22,968 nt of DNA from a bacterium (GCA_029932675.1 JAOZPP010000048.1:1-22968), one strand, 5' to 3'; counted from the first letter of the stretch, positions 8,218 through 16,397 are shown. A program made the numbers and translations. The notes: generated from the sequence alone by a model not told the origin.

Positions 8218-8883
8218 CTATTTGGCTAGCATAGCCCTAACCCGATCGCCAACATTCTCGGCGTGATTGGCGATGTTCCCCACCAAATCAACAACCTTTA
8301 AAAGATGAAAAAGGGAAACGGGGTCTAAATCGTTGTTAAAGAGATCAGAGGCTAATCTCCTCTCCACCTGATCGGCCTCCCATTCCTTATGGTGAACTTC
8401 TTTTAACCTCTCCTTACACCTCTCCCTTTCCTTCTTGCGAGGGGAAGTAACCAAAGATTTAACATTCTCCATAACCTGCTCTAAGGTGATCACCGTCTCC
8501 ACCACCCTGGAGAGGTGATCCAGGAATTCCCCCCTCAACTTCTCCGGGATCTTGGTCCGGCGAAAGGAGAGCCAAACAACCGCATCCTCGGCAAAATCTA
8601 AGATGGCATCCTGCTCCTTTAGGGCCATAAGAAAATCGGTTTTATCCACCGGCATCCAGATCCCCCGCGGGAGATGGTTCCTGATATTCCCCTTGATCCA
8701 GTCGGCCTCCTCCTCCAACTTAGATACCTTTTGGGCAAGCCTCTTAAATTCCTCGTGTCTTTCTTTAGAATATGCCTCTAACGCCTTTTGGAGGACGGTA
8801 ACGCACTCTTTCACTTTGGCCGCGTGTTTAAGCAATCCATCAAAGGGAGACCTTGTAAAGGTCCTAAATACTGGCACCCTCAT
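8218..8883 (-). CDS. DUF47 (PhoU-like) phosphate transport accessory protein
   Basis: A 221-residue, all-helical, soluble protein of the DUF47/TIGR00153 family, related to PhoU. The start MRVPVFRTFTRSPFDGLLKH is followed by helices carrying many charged residues, including EEEADWIKGNIRNHLPRG (53-70), DAILDFAEDA (about 91-100) and a C-terminal VVDLVGNIANHAENVGDRVR. The repeated acidic/His helices are where PhoU-type proteins bind metal clusters. Members are normally encoded immediately before pit, as here (14-bp gap), and are thought to modulate the transporter. The ribosome site AAGGAGGGAAGG before the ATG is strong. The 195-bp gap upstream suggests its own promoter, but I see no convincing -35/-10 pair or E. 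coli-like Pho box there. Confidence 0.92.
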   Translation of the reverse strand: MRVPVFRTFTRSPFDGLLKHAAKVKECVTVLQKALEAYSKERHEEFKRLAQKVSKLEEEADWIKGNIRNHLPRGIWMPVDKTDFLMALKEQDAILDFAEDAVVWLSFRRTKIPEKLRGEFLDHLSRVVETVITLEQVMENVKSLVTSPRKKERERCKERLKEVHHKEWEADQVERRLASDLFNNDLDPVSLFHLLKVVDLVGNIANHAENVGDRVRAMLAK

Positions 8884-8915
8884 CCTTCCCTCCTTTTTAC
8901 AATTGCGCCCTGGTG

Positions 8916-9004
8916 GGAAGAAAAAAATCTCTTCCTCATCACCCCATTAAGGCTGAGAAGAGGTGTGAGCGTCTATTCATCAATTGGGATCAAACCCCCA
9001 ATTG
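8916..9004 (-). other. Structured intergenic stretch upstream of DUF47
   Basis: The 195-bp gap between DUF47 and asd holds two hairpins. CAATTGGG (8981-8988) pairs perfectly with CCCAATTG (8997-9004) across an 8-nt loop. A weaker 20-nt hairpin with an A/T-rich centre occupies 8916-8935, near the DUF47 ribosome site. The rest of the gap is A/T-rich with nothing I can name. A third A/T-only hairpin (GTAAATA/TATTTAC) lies close after the asd stop. None has a clean T-run, so a terminator call is not justified. The gap may separate two transcripts. Confidence 0.4.
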
Positions 9005-9078
9005 CTAAATGAGGCCTATTAGTCACTCAGTTTGTAAATACTGTTTATTTACCCTTTGAGATATTTCTCGGTTGCATC

Positions 9079-10077
9079 CTACAGCTTGTCCTTAAGCAGT
9101 TCGGCTATTTGTATGGCATTTAACGCTGCCCCTTTACGTAGATTGTCAGCTACGATCCATAATTGGAGGATGTTCTCCTCCTCTTCCCCCTCCCTTATCC
9201 GCCCAACCATAACTTCATCCTTACCAACACAATCAATGGGTAGAGGATAGTCATCTCCCTCCATAAGCTTGACCCCGGGGGCCTGGGAGAGCAGCTCCTT
9301 TGCCTGGGCAGCAGTGAGCCTACCCTTAGTCTGCACAGTCACCGCTTGGGAGTGGCCCCTGAAGACGGGAACCCGCACCGTCGTGGCGTAGATCTTAATC
9401 CCCTTTTCGTGGAGGATCTTCTGCGTCTCCTTAAGGAACTTGGTCTCCTCTGTGCAGTAACCCTTCTGGTTGAACTCCCCTATTTGGGGGATGAGGTTGA
9501 AGGCTATCTGATGGGGATAAACGGATGGATGGGCCTTCCTTCCCTCCAGCAGATCCCTGCTCTGTGCGGCTAACTCCTCCCAGGCATCCTCTCCCGTGCC
9601 GGAGACTGACTGATAGGTGGATACGAACACCCTCTCCACCCTTGCGGCTAAGTGAAGGGGATAGACTACCAAGAGCATTTGAATAGTGGAACAGTTGGGA
9701 TTGGCCACAATCCCCTTCTGCTGGTCCAAATCGAGGGGGTTTATCTCCGGGATGACCAGAGGGACCCAGGGTTCCATTCGGAATCGGGCACTGTTATCCA
9801 CCACCACAGCACCTACCCTTTGAGCTTGGGGGGCATAATTGCGACTCACCTCTGCCCCGGCCGAAAAGAGGGCTAACTCTATCCCCCGAAAAGAACCTTG
9901 CCCCAGTTTTTCCACCTTCAGTTTTTCGCCCCTAAAGGGAAGGGTCAAGCCAGTGGACCTCTCTGAGGCAAAAAGCTTTAGCCGGGAGATGGGGAACCCC
10001 CTCTCCTCCAATATCCGCAACATCTCCCTCCCCACCAGGCCAGTAGCCCCCACTACGGCTAAGGAAAATTCCCTCAT
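9079..10077 (-). CDS. asd: Aspartate-semialdehyde dehydrogenase
   Basis: Asd reduces aspartyl-phosphate to aspartate semialdehyde with NADPH, the branch point toward lysine/diaminopimelate, threonine and methionine. The 332-residue protein has the dinucleotide-binding start [14 protein letters not shown] (7-20), the catalytic cysteine in ANPNCSTIQ (C129), the general-base histidine in [12 protein letters not shown] (H242), and the family-typical [15 protein letters not shown] (155-169) and [12 protein letters not shown] near the C-terminus. Length is normal. Its ATG overlaps the lysC stop by 4 bases (ATGA), so the product of the aspartate kinase reaction is used by a translationally coupled partner. 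It is the last gene of the exbB-exbD-tonB-lysC-asd run. Confidence 0.97.
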   Translation of the reverse strand: MREFSLAVVGATGLVGREMLRILEERGFPISRLKLFASERSTGLTLPFRGEKLKVEKLGQGSFRGIELALFSAGAEVSRNYAPQAQRVGAVVVDNSARFRMEPWVPLVIPEINPLDLDQQKGIVANPNCSTIQMLLVVYPLHLAARVERVFVSTYQSVSGTGEDAWEELAAQSRDLLEGRKAHPSVYPHQIAFNLIPQIGEFNQKGYCTEETKFLKETQKILHEKGIKIYATTVRVPVFRGHSQAVTVQTKGRLTAAQAKELLSQAPGVKLMEGDDYPLPIDCVGKDEVMVGRIREGEEEENILQLWIVADNLRKGAALNAIQIAELLKDKL

Positions 10078-11279
10078 CCTTCGGCTTTATCCAGCTCAAA
10101 AGCCCGATGGAGGATCCTTGTTGCCCTCTCTGCTGCCCCCTCCACCACCAAGGAGGTGATAGAAAGACGAGAGGAGCTACAAAAGCCAACCTTTATTCCC
10201 TCAGCCTCTAAGGCGGAGAAAAGCTTGGTGGCTATACCCGGGTTCTCCCCTATCCCACTGCCGATGATGGAAACTGAGGCCAACCCATCGAGAACGGAAT
10301 AATTATCCAATAGCCCCTGCCTCTTCAGTTCCCCCAACACCCTTTCGGCAGAGGGAAGGTACTCTCGACGCAGGGAGAGGGCTATTCCCCCTCCTTCTCC
10401 CTTGGAAAGAAGATCTATGTTTACATCCGCATCTGAAAGGCTACGAAAGATGGGGGAGATTCCCTTCCCTTTAACCTTAGGGAGGGTGAGAAACAAAACT
10501 GCCATCCCTTTTCTGCAGGCCACAGCCCTAACGCATATCTTTTCCACCTTTCCCATCTCCTTGATGAGCGTCCCCTGCCTTAGGGAAAAGCTTGACCTTA
10601 CTGCCAATGGTATCCTGAACTTTAGGGCCAACTCCACCGAACGGGGATGAAGGACCTTCCCGCCAAAACTGGCCAACTCCAACATCTCCTCGTAGGAAAG
10701 GTGAGGTAGCCTCCTTGCCTGAGGGACAACTCGGGGATCAGCAGTAAAGACCCCGTCGACATCGGTAAGTATCTCACACTCCTTTGCCCTCAGGGCATAG
10801 GCTAAGGCCACCGCGGTGGTGTCCGATCCCCCTCGGCCTAAGGTAGTTACCTCTTTCTCCTCGGATACCCCCTGAAATCCGGCTACAACGACGATTTTCC
10901 CCTTGGCCAATTCCTCCTCTATCCTAAAAGGTCTCACGTCCTTTATGCGGGCGTTGGTATGACGGCTGTCGGTGATAATTCCACATTGAGAGCCGGTAAA
11001 AGATATAGCCTCAAAACCCAGCGAGTTTATGGCCATGGAGAGGAGGGACATAGAGATTCGTTCCCCTACGGTGAGCAACATATCCGTCTCCCGACGAGGG
11101 GGTTCCTTGGCAACCTGATAGGCAAGTCTGAGGAGCTCATCGGTCGTGTCCTTCATCGCCGAAACGACCACCACCATATCCTTCCCCCTCTTCTTTTGGG
11201 AGATTACCTGACGGGCAACCCTCTTAATCAGGTCTGGGGAGGCCAAGGAACTCCCCCCATATTTTTGGACGCAGATCAT
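10074..11279 (-). CDS. lysC: Aspartate kinase
   Basis: This enzyme phosphorylates aspartate, the first and usually feedback-controlled step toward lysine, threonine and methionine. The 401-residue single-function form has an amino-acid kinase domain with KYGGSSLA (6-13), VGERIS (71-76), GRGGSDTTA (148-156) and [15 protein letters not shown] (171-185), then two C-terminal ACT domains (about 245-400). The second contains [17 protein letters not shown] and [11 protein letters not shown], where effector amino acids normally bind, so allosteric control by end products is likely. Start and stop both overlap neighbours by 4 bases (ATGA), tonB upstream and asd downstream. I see no room for a lysine riboswitch directly ahead of it. 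Confidence 0.97.
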   Translation of the reverse strand: MICVQKYGGSSLASPDLIKRVARQVISQKKRGKDMVVVVSAMKDTTDELLRLAYQVAKEPPRRETDMLLTVGERISMSLLSMAINSLGFEAISFTGSQCGIITDSRHTNARIKDVRPFRIEEELAKGKIVVVAGFQGVSEEKEVTTLGRGGSDTTAVALAYALRAKECEILTDVDGVFTADPRVVPQARRLPHLSYEEMLELASFGGKVLHPRSVELALKFRIPLAVRSSFSLRQGTLIKEMGKVEKICVRAVACRKGMAVLFLTLPKVKGKGISPIFRSLSDADVNIDLLSKGEGGGIALSLRREYLPSAERVLGELKRQGLLDNYSVLDGLASVSIIGSGIGENPGIATKLFSALEAEGIKVGFCSSSRLSITSLVVEGAAERATRILHRAFELDKAEG

Positions 11280-12013
11280 CTAAGCCTATAGATAAAGGTG
11301 ATGATCCCTTTCTGTTCCACTTGGGGTTCCTGGGGTGGGAGGGGATTGAACCTCCATTGTCTCAGGGCATCCAAGGTCAAATCTTCTAAGAGCGGTTCCC
11401 CCTTCTGGAGGGGGACCATCATCCCCACGGTCCCATCTGGGAGGACGGTAAAGCTCACTTTAATCTTTGCTTCCTTTCCTAACCCTTGAGGATATTTGGG
11501 AAGGACCTGAAAGAGGATGGTCCTCTGGGCCACCGTCCCCTCAATCTTATAAGACCCTCTCCACCCTTTGCCCAAAGGGGCTGGGGATGGAACTTCCTTC
11601 CCTCCTCCTCCCAGAGGGGCAGGGGTAAGCAGCTCTTTCTCCTCTAAACCAGGAAAGAAGGCTTCTTTCCCGCGAGTCGGCTCGGAGGGGATTCCCCCCT
11701 CCTCCTCCAACCCTGGGGGAAGCTTTCCCCTCTGGGGCAGGGGAAGAAGGGGAGGTTCCCTCTCCTCCATCAGGCGTTTGGGCAATTTGACCAATTCCTC
11801 CCCGCGGGCGGGTTTCCCCTGTGGTCTCTCCCCTGGACGATGGGAGACTGGGCGGGCCTTTTGGGGAGCCTTAGGGGGGCTGAGAAAACTCACCTCAACC
11901 ACTGGGGGAATCTCTACTGGGGGGACAACCTCCATCCAGAGGAAGAGGAAGAGGAGAAAGAGATGGAAGAGGAAGGAGATTAAAAAAGAAAACTTTAAAT
12001 TAAACCCCTTCAT
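11276..12013 (-). CDS. tonB: Energy transducer TonB
   Basis: TonB spans the periplasm and passes proton-motive force from ExbB/ExbD to outer-membrane transporters. The 245-residue protein has one N-terminal membrane helix (about 8-28, [17 protein letters not shown]), a long proline/glycine/charged spacer (about 30-165), and a TonB C-terminal domain (about 165-245) with [20 protein letters not shown] and [14 protein letters not shown]. The spacer contains the low-complexity segment [19 protein letters not shown], encoded partly by palindromic DNA (CCCTTT-GCCC-AAAGGG near 11563). It lies 3 bp after exbD and overlaps lysC by 4 bases. No outer-membrane receptor is encoded in the window, so the substrate is unknown. 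Confidence 0.92.
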   Translation of the reverse strand: MKGFNLKFSFLISFLFHLFLLFLFLWMEVVPPVEIPPVVEVSFLSPPKAPQKARPVSHRPGERPQGKPARGEELVKLPKRLMEEREPPLLPLPQRGKLPPGLEEEGGIPSEPTRGKEAFFPGLEEKELLTPAPLGGGGKEVPSPAPLGKGWRGSYKIEGTVAQRTILFQVLPKYPQGLGKEAKIKVSFTVLPDGTVGMMVPLQKGEPLLEDLTLDALRQWRFNPLPPQEPQVEQKGIITFIYRLR

Positions 12014-12016
12014 AAC

Positions 12017-12415
12017 CTATTCGGGTTGGGTGGCAATAAGAAACCTCTGGGCACCAGCATTTTTAGCTATATCCATTATCCTTATCGTCTCCTGGAGGGT
12101 AAGATCTTTGTCTCCCTTGATCACTACCAGTTCCCCCGGCCTCTCCAAAAGGAGCCCCCTCAGTTTGGCCCCCAATTCCTCTCTGCCGATCTTCTTCTGG
12201 TTAAGGTAGAGGTCACCTGACTTGGTTATGGTCAGGTAAATCCTCTTCTCGGACTCGACCTGAGAGGAAGATGCCTTGGGAAGGTTGACCTTTATCCCCG
12301 GCTGAACGATGAAGGAAGAGGAGAGAAGGAAGAAGATGAGCAACAGGAGGATGATATCGGCCAAAGAGATTGTGCTGAAGGTGGTAATCAGTTTGCGGGT
12401 AGGGCCGAAGTCCAT
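12017..12415 (-). CDS. exbD: Biopolymer transport protein ExbD/TolR
   Basis: A 132-residue single-pass protein. A short cytoplasmic start is followed by a membrane helix SLADIILLLLIFFLL (17-31) with the conserved membrane aspartate D20 that carries protons. A periplasmic domain with VNLPKASSSQ and a C-terminal QETIRIMDIAKNAGAQRFLI completes it, as in the ExbD/TolR family. With ExbB it forms the proton-driven motor that energises TonB. The adjacent tonB favours ExbD over TolR, since there are no tolA, tolB or pal genes here. It begins 2 bp after the exbB stop with GAGGGGG as ribosome site. Confidence 0.93.
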   Translation of the reverse strand: MDFGPTRKLITTFSTISLADIILLLLIFFLLSSSFIVQPGIKVNLPKASSSQVESEKRIYLTITKSGDLYLNQKKIGREELGAKLRGLLLERPGELVVIKGDKDLTLQETIRIMDIAKNAGAQRFLIATQPE

Positions 12416-12417
12416 GA

Positions 12418-13035
12418 CTAACCCCCTCTCTTGGTCAAGGTCTCTAAGAGCTTACCAGAACTCTCCTCCATTTCATAGACGAACCTATCTACCTTCCCTG
12501 CGAAGTAATTATAGAAGATCAGAACAGGTATTCCCACGGTAAGGCCAGCAGCGGTGGTGACCAGTGCCTCCCAAATTCCCCCCGCTAAAACGGAGGCATT
12601 TACATTCCCCCCTAAGACCTCTATCCGCATAAATGCCTTTATCATTCCAGTAACCGTTCCTAAAAAGCCCAAGAGCGGCGCAACAGCAGCAATGGTCCCT
12701 AAGACGCCTAAATATCTTTCCAAGTGGTGCACCTCTAACTTGCCTGAGCTCTCTACCGCCTCCCTGATCTCCTCCTTCGACTGGCCATACCTCTCCATAC
12801 CTGCCTTTAATATGGAAGCAACGGGTCCAGGGGTCTTCCTACACCTCTCTATGGCTCCAGCTAAATCTCCCTTGAGGATTAGCCCTTTAATCTCCATAAA
12901 GAAGGAGTGGGCATTGATCCTGGCCCTGCGGAGGGCTATCCACCTCTCTATGATGATGGCCACTGCCACTAAGGAGCAGATAAAGATAGGCACCATTAAC
13001 CATCCCCCTTTGGCCACGATGGAAAAAAACGACAT
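12418..13035 (-). CDS. exbB: MotA/TolQ/ExbB proton channel, ExbB type
   Basis: The 205-residue protein has the ExbB/TolQ plan. A first membrane helix (about 12-30) is followed by IERWIALRRA. A cytoplasmic loop comes next, then two closely spaced helices (about 108-135 and 150-180) carrying the conserved APLLGFLGTVTGMIKAF and LAGGIWEALVTTAAGLTVGI. It forms the pentameric stator around ExbD and conducts protons. It is the first gene of the leftward run, with AAGGAGG at 13041-13047 and a strong promoter about 50 bp upstream. Order exbB-exbD-tonB is standard; continuation into lysC-asd is not. Confidence 0.93.
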   Translation of the reverse strand: MSFFSIVAKGGWLMVPIFICSLVAVAIIIERWIALRRARINAHSFFMEIKGLILKGDLAGAIERCRKTPGPVASILKAGMERYGQSKEEIREAVESSGKLEVHHLERYLGVLGTIAAVAPLLGFLGTVTGMIKAFMRIEVLGGNVNASVLAGGIWEALVTTAAGLTVGIPVLIFYNYFAGKVDRFVYEMEESSGKLLETLTKRGG

Positions 13036-13082
13036 AAATGCCTCCTTAAAATTATAATTTTCAGAACCGCTGAGACCGCTTT

Positions 13083-13110
13083 ATTATAGCAAATCCAGAC
13101 TCAAAGTCAA
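13083..13110 (-). promoter_or_regulatory. sigma70-type promoter for exbB operon
   Basis: On the minus strand, a -35 box TTGACT (13105-13110) and a -10 box TATAAT (13083-13088) are separated by 16 bp. Transcription would begin near 13076, giving a leader of about 41 nt with the AAGGAGG ribosome site before the exbB ATG. The fit to consensus is 11 of 12 bases. The leader is too short for a riboswitch. Confidence 0.75.
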
Positions 13111-13252
13111 CCCCTCTTTTTGCTCGAGTGAAGAAAAGGGAAAGAAAGCGCTGTTTGGCCCCAAGCTATTAGAAATGAAGTCGCTTGATTTATCAGGTTC
13201 CAACCATTGGCATTGAGGCTGGCCTCTTACTTTTGTCCGCTAAATGAGTAAC

Positions 13253-13281
13253 TTGACATTTGGTTCCACGATATGTATAAT
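13253..13281 (+). promoter_or_regulatory. Perfect-consensus sigma70-type promoter, rightward
   Basis: TTGACA (13253-13258) and TATAAT (13276-13281) are separated by exactly 17 bp, a full match to the sigma70/sigmaA consensus with ideal spacing. It points toward the two-component genes but lies 333 bases ahead of the response-regulator ATG. It should therefore make a long leader or an independent RNA. It is about 140 bp from the divergent exbB promoter. A perfect match is rare by chance, but activity is inferred. Confidence 0.7.
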
Positions 13282-13614
13282 TGGGCTAAACACAGCGCGG
13301 CAAAGCCGCAACCAAACAATAGCCACAGATTTCACTGAAAAGCCGAAAGCCAAGAGGCGAAAATGGAAATTAGCAAAATGAGAAAATGGGGAAAGTGACA
13401 AAGCTGATAGCCGGATAGCCACCACGGATAACCACTTAGCTACTCAGAGAGTAGTCCCTTTTCTATTTTCTAAATTCTTCATTTTACATTCGAAGCTTCG
13501 CCCAGTTTATGTTGCCATAGCTGGACGGTTTGAGGCGAAGCTTCGCTAGCACAGAGGGGCAACAAGACCTCCTCACAAACCACAAGCCTCTTCAGAGCCA
13601 AAAGGTGAGTCTAT
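13282..13614 (+). other. Long leader region with 12-bp inverted repeat, ahead of response regulator
   Basis: This 333-base stretch has no convincing gene. It begins with a GCGGC-AAA-GCCGC hairpin (near 13297). It then contains degenerate copies of phrases I recall as widespread intergenic repeats (CCACAGATTTCACTG at 13323, CCACCACGGATAACCAC near 13420) and an imperfect CTACT/AGTAG stem near 13441. The clearest structure is CGAAGCTTCGCC (13491-13502) matched perfectly by GGCGAAGCTTCG (13534-13545) across a 31-nt loop. Each arm also contains the self-complementary CGAAGCTTCG, so it could be a stem-loop or two operator half-sites. The response-regulator ribosome site AGGTGAG follows at about 13602. 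Confidence 0.45.
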
Positions 13615-14292
13615 ATGAATACAATAGCAATTGTTGATGATGAACCCGACATCGTCCGGCTCATAGCCTATCATTTGAAGAAGGAGGGGTTTAAGGTAAA
13701 GGAGTTTTACAACGGCGGCGACCTGCTCTCATATCTCAAAACTGCTTTCCCTGATCTCATAATCTTAGATCTGATGTTGCCAGACATAGATGGATTGGAA
13801 ATTTGTCGAATGCTGAAAAGAGATGAGAAAACAGCTTTTATTCCGATTATAATGCTTACTGCTAAAGGAACAGAGACAGATAGAGTTGTTGGCTTAGAAC
13901 TGGGAGCCGATGATTATATAGTGAAACCCTTTAGCCCCAGGGAGCTTATCGCTCGGGTGAAGACAGTGCTCAGGCGGACCAGCCCCATGGAGAGAGTTAA
14001 GACCATAAAAATGGGCGACTTAGTGATAGATCCGCTGAGATTTGAGGTAAGGGTCAGAGGCAGAATGGTTGACTTAACCTCAACGGAATTTAGAATCCTG
14101 GAAATTCTGGCCAAAAATAAGGGAAAGGTCCTTAATAGAGAACGGCTTTTGGAGAAGCTCTGGGGGGATGAGAAAGTCGTTGTGGACAGAACCATAGATG
14201 TTCACATCAAGAGGCTGAGGGAGAAGCTGGGGGAAACGGGTAAGCTTATCAAGACCATCCGGGGGATCGGATATAAAGTTGAGGGAGAATAA
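13615..14292 (+). CDS. OmpR/PhoB-family response regulator
   Basis: A 225-residue two-domain regulator. The receiver (1-120) has the acidic pocket DDE (8-10), the phospho-acceptor D52 in LDLMLPDIDG, the switch threonine in MLTAKG (T82) and the conserved lysine in YIVKPFSP (K104). The C-terminal winged helix (about 127-225) has the family pattern LTSTEFRILEILAKNKGKVL, the recognition-helix region VDRTIDVHIKRLREKL and the final IRGIGYKVEG. When phosphorylated it should bind tandem DNA sites and turn genes on or off. Resemblance to PhoB and a PhoR-like partner suggest phosphate starvation as the signal, but PhoP/ResD-like roles cannot be excluded. Its stop overlaps the kinase start by one base (TAATG). 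Confidence 0.92.
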   Translation: MNTIAIVDDEPDIVRLIAYHLKKEGFKVKEFYNGGDLLSYLKTAFPDLIILDLMLPDIDGLEICRMLKRDEKTAFIPIIMLTAKGTETDRVVGLELGADDYIVKPFSPRELIARVKTVLRRTSPMERVKTIKMGDLVIDPLRFEVRVRGRMVDLTSTEFRILEILAKNKGKVLNRERLLEKLWGDEKVVVDRTIDVHIKRLREKLGETGKLIKTIRGIGYKVEGE

Positions 14293-16043
14293 TGCAACGA
14301 ATTGGGATAATGTGGAGGCAGTTCTTTTACTACTCCTTAATCATCGTAGCGGTAATTCTCGTGCTCGCCTTTTTTGTATCTCGAGAAACAAGACATCATT
14401 ACATTAGGGTAACAGAGACGAATCTCAGGCACCAGGCGGAGTTGGTAGAGGAGGCGTTAAATAGTCTGCCAATTGGTGGAGATACCGAGGAGATTAATAA
14501 ACTCGTCAACACAATTGGCAAAAAAGTAGGTACGAGAATTACAGTTATTAAAACAACGGGAGAGGTTATAGGTGATTCTGAAGAAGACCCTAAAAATATG
14601 GAAAACCATGCTGCCAGACCAGAAATACGGGAGGCCCTGAGGGGAGAGATGGGAGAGAGCATAAGATATAGCCATACATTAAGAAAAAAGATGGTATATG
14701 TGGCATTGCCCATAAGGCGAGCCAATAAGGTCGTAGGAGTTGTGAGAACAAGCCTTCCCCTTAAAGGGGTAGAAGAGCTACTACGAAGTATAAATCAGAA
14801 GATCCTTTACTGGGCAGTGATCCTGATTGCCCTTGCTCTCTTTCTCTCTCTGACTTCCTCGAAGGCCCTCACTAAACCAATTAGGAGAATGGTGGAAGCG
14901 ACCAAGGGGATCGCTGCGCGGGATTTCACTACAAGGGTATCTACCCAGAGAAGGGATGAACTGGGGGAATTAGCCTATGCTTTGAACTGGATGACGGAGG
15001 AGATTGAGAGACTATTTAATGAGTTAACTAGGGAGAAAGAGGAGTTAGCCGCTATCCTCTCCTCAATGATAGAGGGGGTAATTGTCCTGGATTCTGAGGG
15101 GAGAATTGTTCTGACAAATGAGGGATTTAAGAATATTTGTGGACTACCGGCTTCGGAGTCTGTCGTCGGTAAACATCACTGGGAGATGCTGAGGAGCGTT
15201 GAATTCAAAGGGCTAATCGACAAAGTGCGAACTAAAGGTAGAGCAGAGGGGGTTGAAATTCGTATCGGGGATAGGGTCTATCTTGGCAATGCCTCTTTGA
15301 TCTCCAAAAGAGAAAGGGGAAAGACAGTTGCCGTATTGCATGACATTACGGAGATCAAGCGATTAGAGCAGTTAAAATCGGAGTTTGTGGCCAATGCATC
15401 CCATGAACTAAGGACCCCCCTTACAGTTGTTAAGGGTTTCGTGGAGACATTGGGAGGTAAAGCAAAGGGAGAAGATCAGCATTTCTTAGGGATTGTCAGA
15501 AGGCATACCGACAGGATGATCAGCCTCATCTCCGATCTTTCTCTCCTCTCCCAGTTGGAAGACAGAGAACAGAGGTTCGATAAAAAGACCATGGATCTGC
15601 GTGAACTTGCCTCTTATGTTATGGAGATTTTCAGGGAAAAGGCTCAAAAGAAAGGGCTAAAATTAGAGCTCCTTGCCCCCGATGAATTCCCTCTAATAGA
15701 GGGAGATCCCTTCTTCATAGAACAGATTTTCGTCAACCTTCTCGATAATGCAGTCAAATATACTGAGCAAGGTGAGATTAAGATAAAACTCTCTGAGCTA
15801 AATAAAGAGGTGAAGATCGAGGTCTCCGACACTGGGATTGGCATACCAAAACAGCATCTCTCCAGGATATTTGAGAGGTTCTATACAGTTGACAAGGCCC
15901 GTTCCAGAGAGTTCGGTGGAACTGGCTTAGGGCTTTCCATCGTCAAGCATATCGTCCTCGCCCACAATGGAAGGATAGATGTGGAGAGCCAACCCGGCAA
16001 GGGCTCAAAATTCATCGTTATCCTGCCCAAAGAACGAACTTAG
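14292..16043 (+). CDS. PhoR-like membrane sensor histidine kinase
   Basis: A 583-residue kinase. It has a membrane helix at about 11-28, an extracytoplasmic sensor region (about 30-168) with a possible PAS/CACHE-like fold (TRITVIKTTGEVIGDSE), and a second helix at about 172-190. A HAMP linker (about 190-243), a PAS domain (about 250-355, ILSSMIEGVIVLDSEGRIVL) and the HisKA box FVANASHELRTPLTVVKGF with H371 follow. The ATPase domain has FVNLLDNAVKYT, DTGIGIP and GTGLGLSIVKHI. The order TM-sensor-TM-HAMP-PAS-HisKA-HATPase is that of Gram-positive PhoR/WalK-type kinases, longer than E. coli PhoR. It is expected to sense an envelope signal and phosphorylate the preceding regulator. Confidence 0.93.
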   Translation: MQRIGIMWRQFFYYSLIIVAVILVLAFFVSRETRHHYIRVTETNLRHQAELVEEALNSLPIGGDTEEINKLVNTIGKKVGTRITVIKTTGEVIGDSEEDPKNMENHAARPEIREALRGEMGESIRYSHTLRKKMVYVALPIRRANKVVGVVRTSLPLKGVEELLRSINQKILYWAVILIALALFLSLTSSKALTKPIRRMVEATKGIAARDFTTRVSTQRRDELGELAYALNWMTEEIERLFNELTREKEELAAILSSMIEGVIVLDSEGRIVLTNEGFKNICGLPASESVVGKHHWEMLRSVEFKGLIDKVRTKGRAEGVEIRIGDRVYLGNASLISKRERGKTVAVLHDITEIKRLEQLKSEFVANASHELRTPLTVVKGFVETLGGKAKGEDQHFLGIVRRHTDRMISLISDLSLLSQLEDREQRFDKKTMDLRELASYVMEIFREKAQKKGLKLELLAPDEFPLIEGDPFFIEQIFVNLLDNAVKYTEQGEIKIKLSELNKEVKIEVSDTGIGIPKQHLSRIFERFYTVDKARSREFGGTGLGLSIVKHIVLAHNGRIDVESQPGKGSKFIVILPKERT

Positions 16044-16074
16044 CCGTAATCGGTGGAACTCTTCTGATGGGATA

Positions 16075-16154
16075 ACAGGATTTACAGGATTTTTATTCAT
16101 CCTGTCCATCCCGTCTATTGACGAGTTTAATTTATCCTGATCATCCTGTCCAAA
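16075..16154. repeat. ATCCTGT-type intergenic repeat
   Basis: Two copies of ACAGGAT (16075 and 16084 region) are followed by inverted copies: ATTCATCCTGTCCATCC (about 16096-16111) and TCCTGATCATCCTGTCC (16135-16151). Such runs of ACAGGAT/ATCCTGT words recur between genes in many bacterial genomes, as I recall. The inverted halves can fold into a loose stem after the kinase gene. The remaining 16155-16397 has no convincing gene; the leftward frame covering it is not supported by any motif. It does contain the two repeated phrases described at 16332-16383. Confidence 0.5.
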
Positions 16155-16331
16155 ATGGAAATTTCTATACTATCAAGATAAAGACAGGGATTTTACGAAG
16201 ACAAGGAAGATGATTTTGCGGAGGTAGTTCAGCCGGAGGGGTTATCTTCTGGAGTTCTGTACCAAAAAATATCCCCCCAAAATACCTTGACGCTCTTGGT
16301 AAATAGGGTTAATTTTGAGAGGAGGACTTGC

Positions 16332-16383
16332 AGGAACTCCGATAGATCAGAGTCCGAAAGGAACTGAAGGGAGTTAAGTTCAT
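16332..16383. repeat. Degenerate direct-repeat words shared with 17214-17250 and 18191-18214
   Basis: The phrase around CCGATAGATCAGAGTCCGAA (16339-16358) aligns with TTCGATTTATCAGAGTTCGA at 17221-17240. Over a 37-base span, 28 bases match with no gap. The following GAAGGGAGTTAAGTTCAT (16366-16383) recurs with one difference as GAAGGGAGCTAAGTTCAT at 18197-18214, at the right end of the DNA that splits the DUF5615 gene. All copies flank toxin-type genes. I do not know the element. Confidence 0.45.
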
Positions 16384-16397
16384 AGGAGGTAAGGACT

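Noticed and set aside
8884-9078. Riboswitch or Pho box upstream of DUF47-pit
   Set aside because: Only short hairpins were found. There is no recognisable riboswitch core or tandem CTGTCAT-like repeats.
11568-12209. A 213-codon rightward frame over tonB/exbD
   Set aside because: It is antisense to two well-supported genes, with a composition typical of reverse reading of proline-rich DNA.
13240-13425. A 61-codon leftward frame between the divergent promoters
   Set aside because: It overlaps the perfect rightward promoter and repeat phrases, and has no ribosome site or family resemblance.
13491-13550. A tRNA or intrinsic terminator at the GCGAAGCTTCGC inverted repeat
   Set aside because: There is no acceptor/T-loop pattern for a tRNA, and no T-run follows the stem on either strand.
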